DNA of 5,967 nucleotides from Candidatus Sulfopaludibacter sp. SbA3 (GTDB lineage: Bacteria; Acidobacteriota; Terriglobia; Bryobacterales; Bryobacteraceae): assembly GCA_900290315.1 (NCBI GenBank), contig OKRF01000268.1:10110-16076 (forward strand), written 5' to 3'. The position numbers were made by a program, and so were the translations under genes. The notes under the pieces are model-generated. The model had not been told where the DNA came from, did no database searches, and worked only from the letters and a program-made list of their open reading frames with translations. Position 1 is the stretch's first letter. Each line of letters opens with the position of its first letter. Of the stretch, positions 5,891 to 5,967 are shown piece after piece.

Positions 5891-5967
5891 ATGACCTCTC
5901 AGCCAAAACGGCTCATCTCTGCTCCGGCGGCACATTTTGTAGCGAACGTTATGGAGCTCTCGCGCGT
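5891..5967 (+). CDS. Possible start of a further gene, cut by the window end
   Basis: An ATG at 5891, 11 bases after the TAA of the small membrane protein gene, opens a frame of 25 full codons with no stop before the window ends ('MTSQPKRLISAPAAHF...'). The close spacing would fit a second gene of an operon. There is no Shine-Dalgarno upstream, and other frames are also open over this short span. On the minus strand one frame could equally be the last part of a converging gene ending at 5876. Nothing here identifies a family. Confidence 0.2.
   Translation, partial: MTSQPKRLISAPAAHFVANVMELSR

Noticed and set aside
5876..5967. Minus-strand open frame entering from the window end and stopping at 5876
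   Set aside because: It has fewer than 31 codons, an Arg/Trp-rich composition and no recognisable motif; it cannot be told from chance.

Overview
The window looks like chromosomal DNA of an Acidobacterium, probably of the Solibacter/Bryobacter type. The main reason is a large orphan FtsX/MacB-type permease with the layout of the 'acidobacterial duplicated orphan permease' (ADOP) family: one N-terminal helix, a periplasmic domain, three helices, then the same pattern again, no fused ATPase, and the usual 'DPLDALRYQ'-type C-terminus. GC-rich coding sequence agrees. The taxonomic call rests on family knowledge, not on a database search.

Layout. Positions 1-84 are the 3' flank of the first gene and hold three GC-rich hairpins, the last followed by a short T-run on the minus strand (possible terminator). 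Positions 85-2529 (minus) encode an 814-residue cytoplasmic GH13 alpha-glucan enzyme of the branching-enzyme/amylase type with a complete catalytic triad. Positions 2602-5065 (minus) carry the ADOP-type permease gene, which is broken. A perfect 40-bp tandem duplication (4648-4687 and 4688-4727) shifts the frame, leaving a 126-residue native N-terminal part and a 689-residue C-terminal open frame. Removing one copy restores a continuous 807-residue protein with eight predicted helices. The permease gene lies upstream of the GH13 gene on the same strand with a 72-bp gap, so the two may be co-transcribed. Positions 5066-5381 are a divergent intergenic region with a possible minus-strand promoter, short repeats and a palindrome. 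Positions 5382-5879 (plus) encode a small two-helix membrane protein that I do not recognise. A short open frame begins at 5891 and runs off the window.

The GH13 enzyme is ordinary and probably functional in glycogen/alpha-glucan metabolism. The most informative observation is the frameshifting duplication, which also places a Shine-Dalgarno-like GGAGGG seven bases upstream of an in-frame GTG, so the 3' part could be translated on its own. I found no mobile element, CRISPR array, RNA gene or clear novel multi-gene system.
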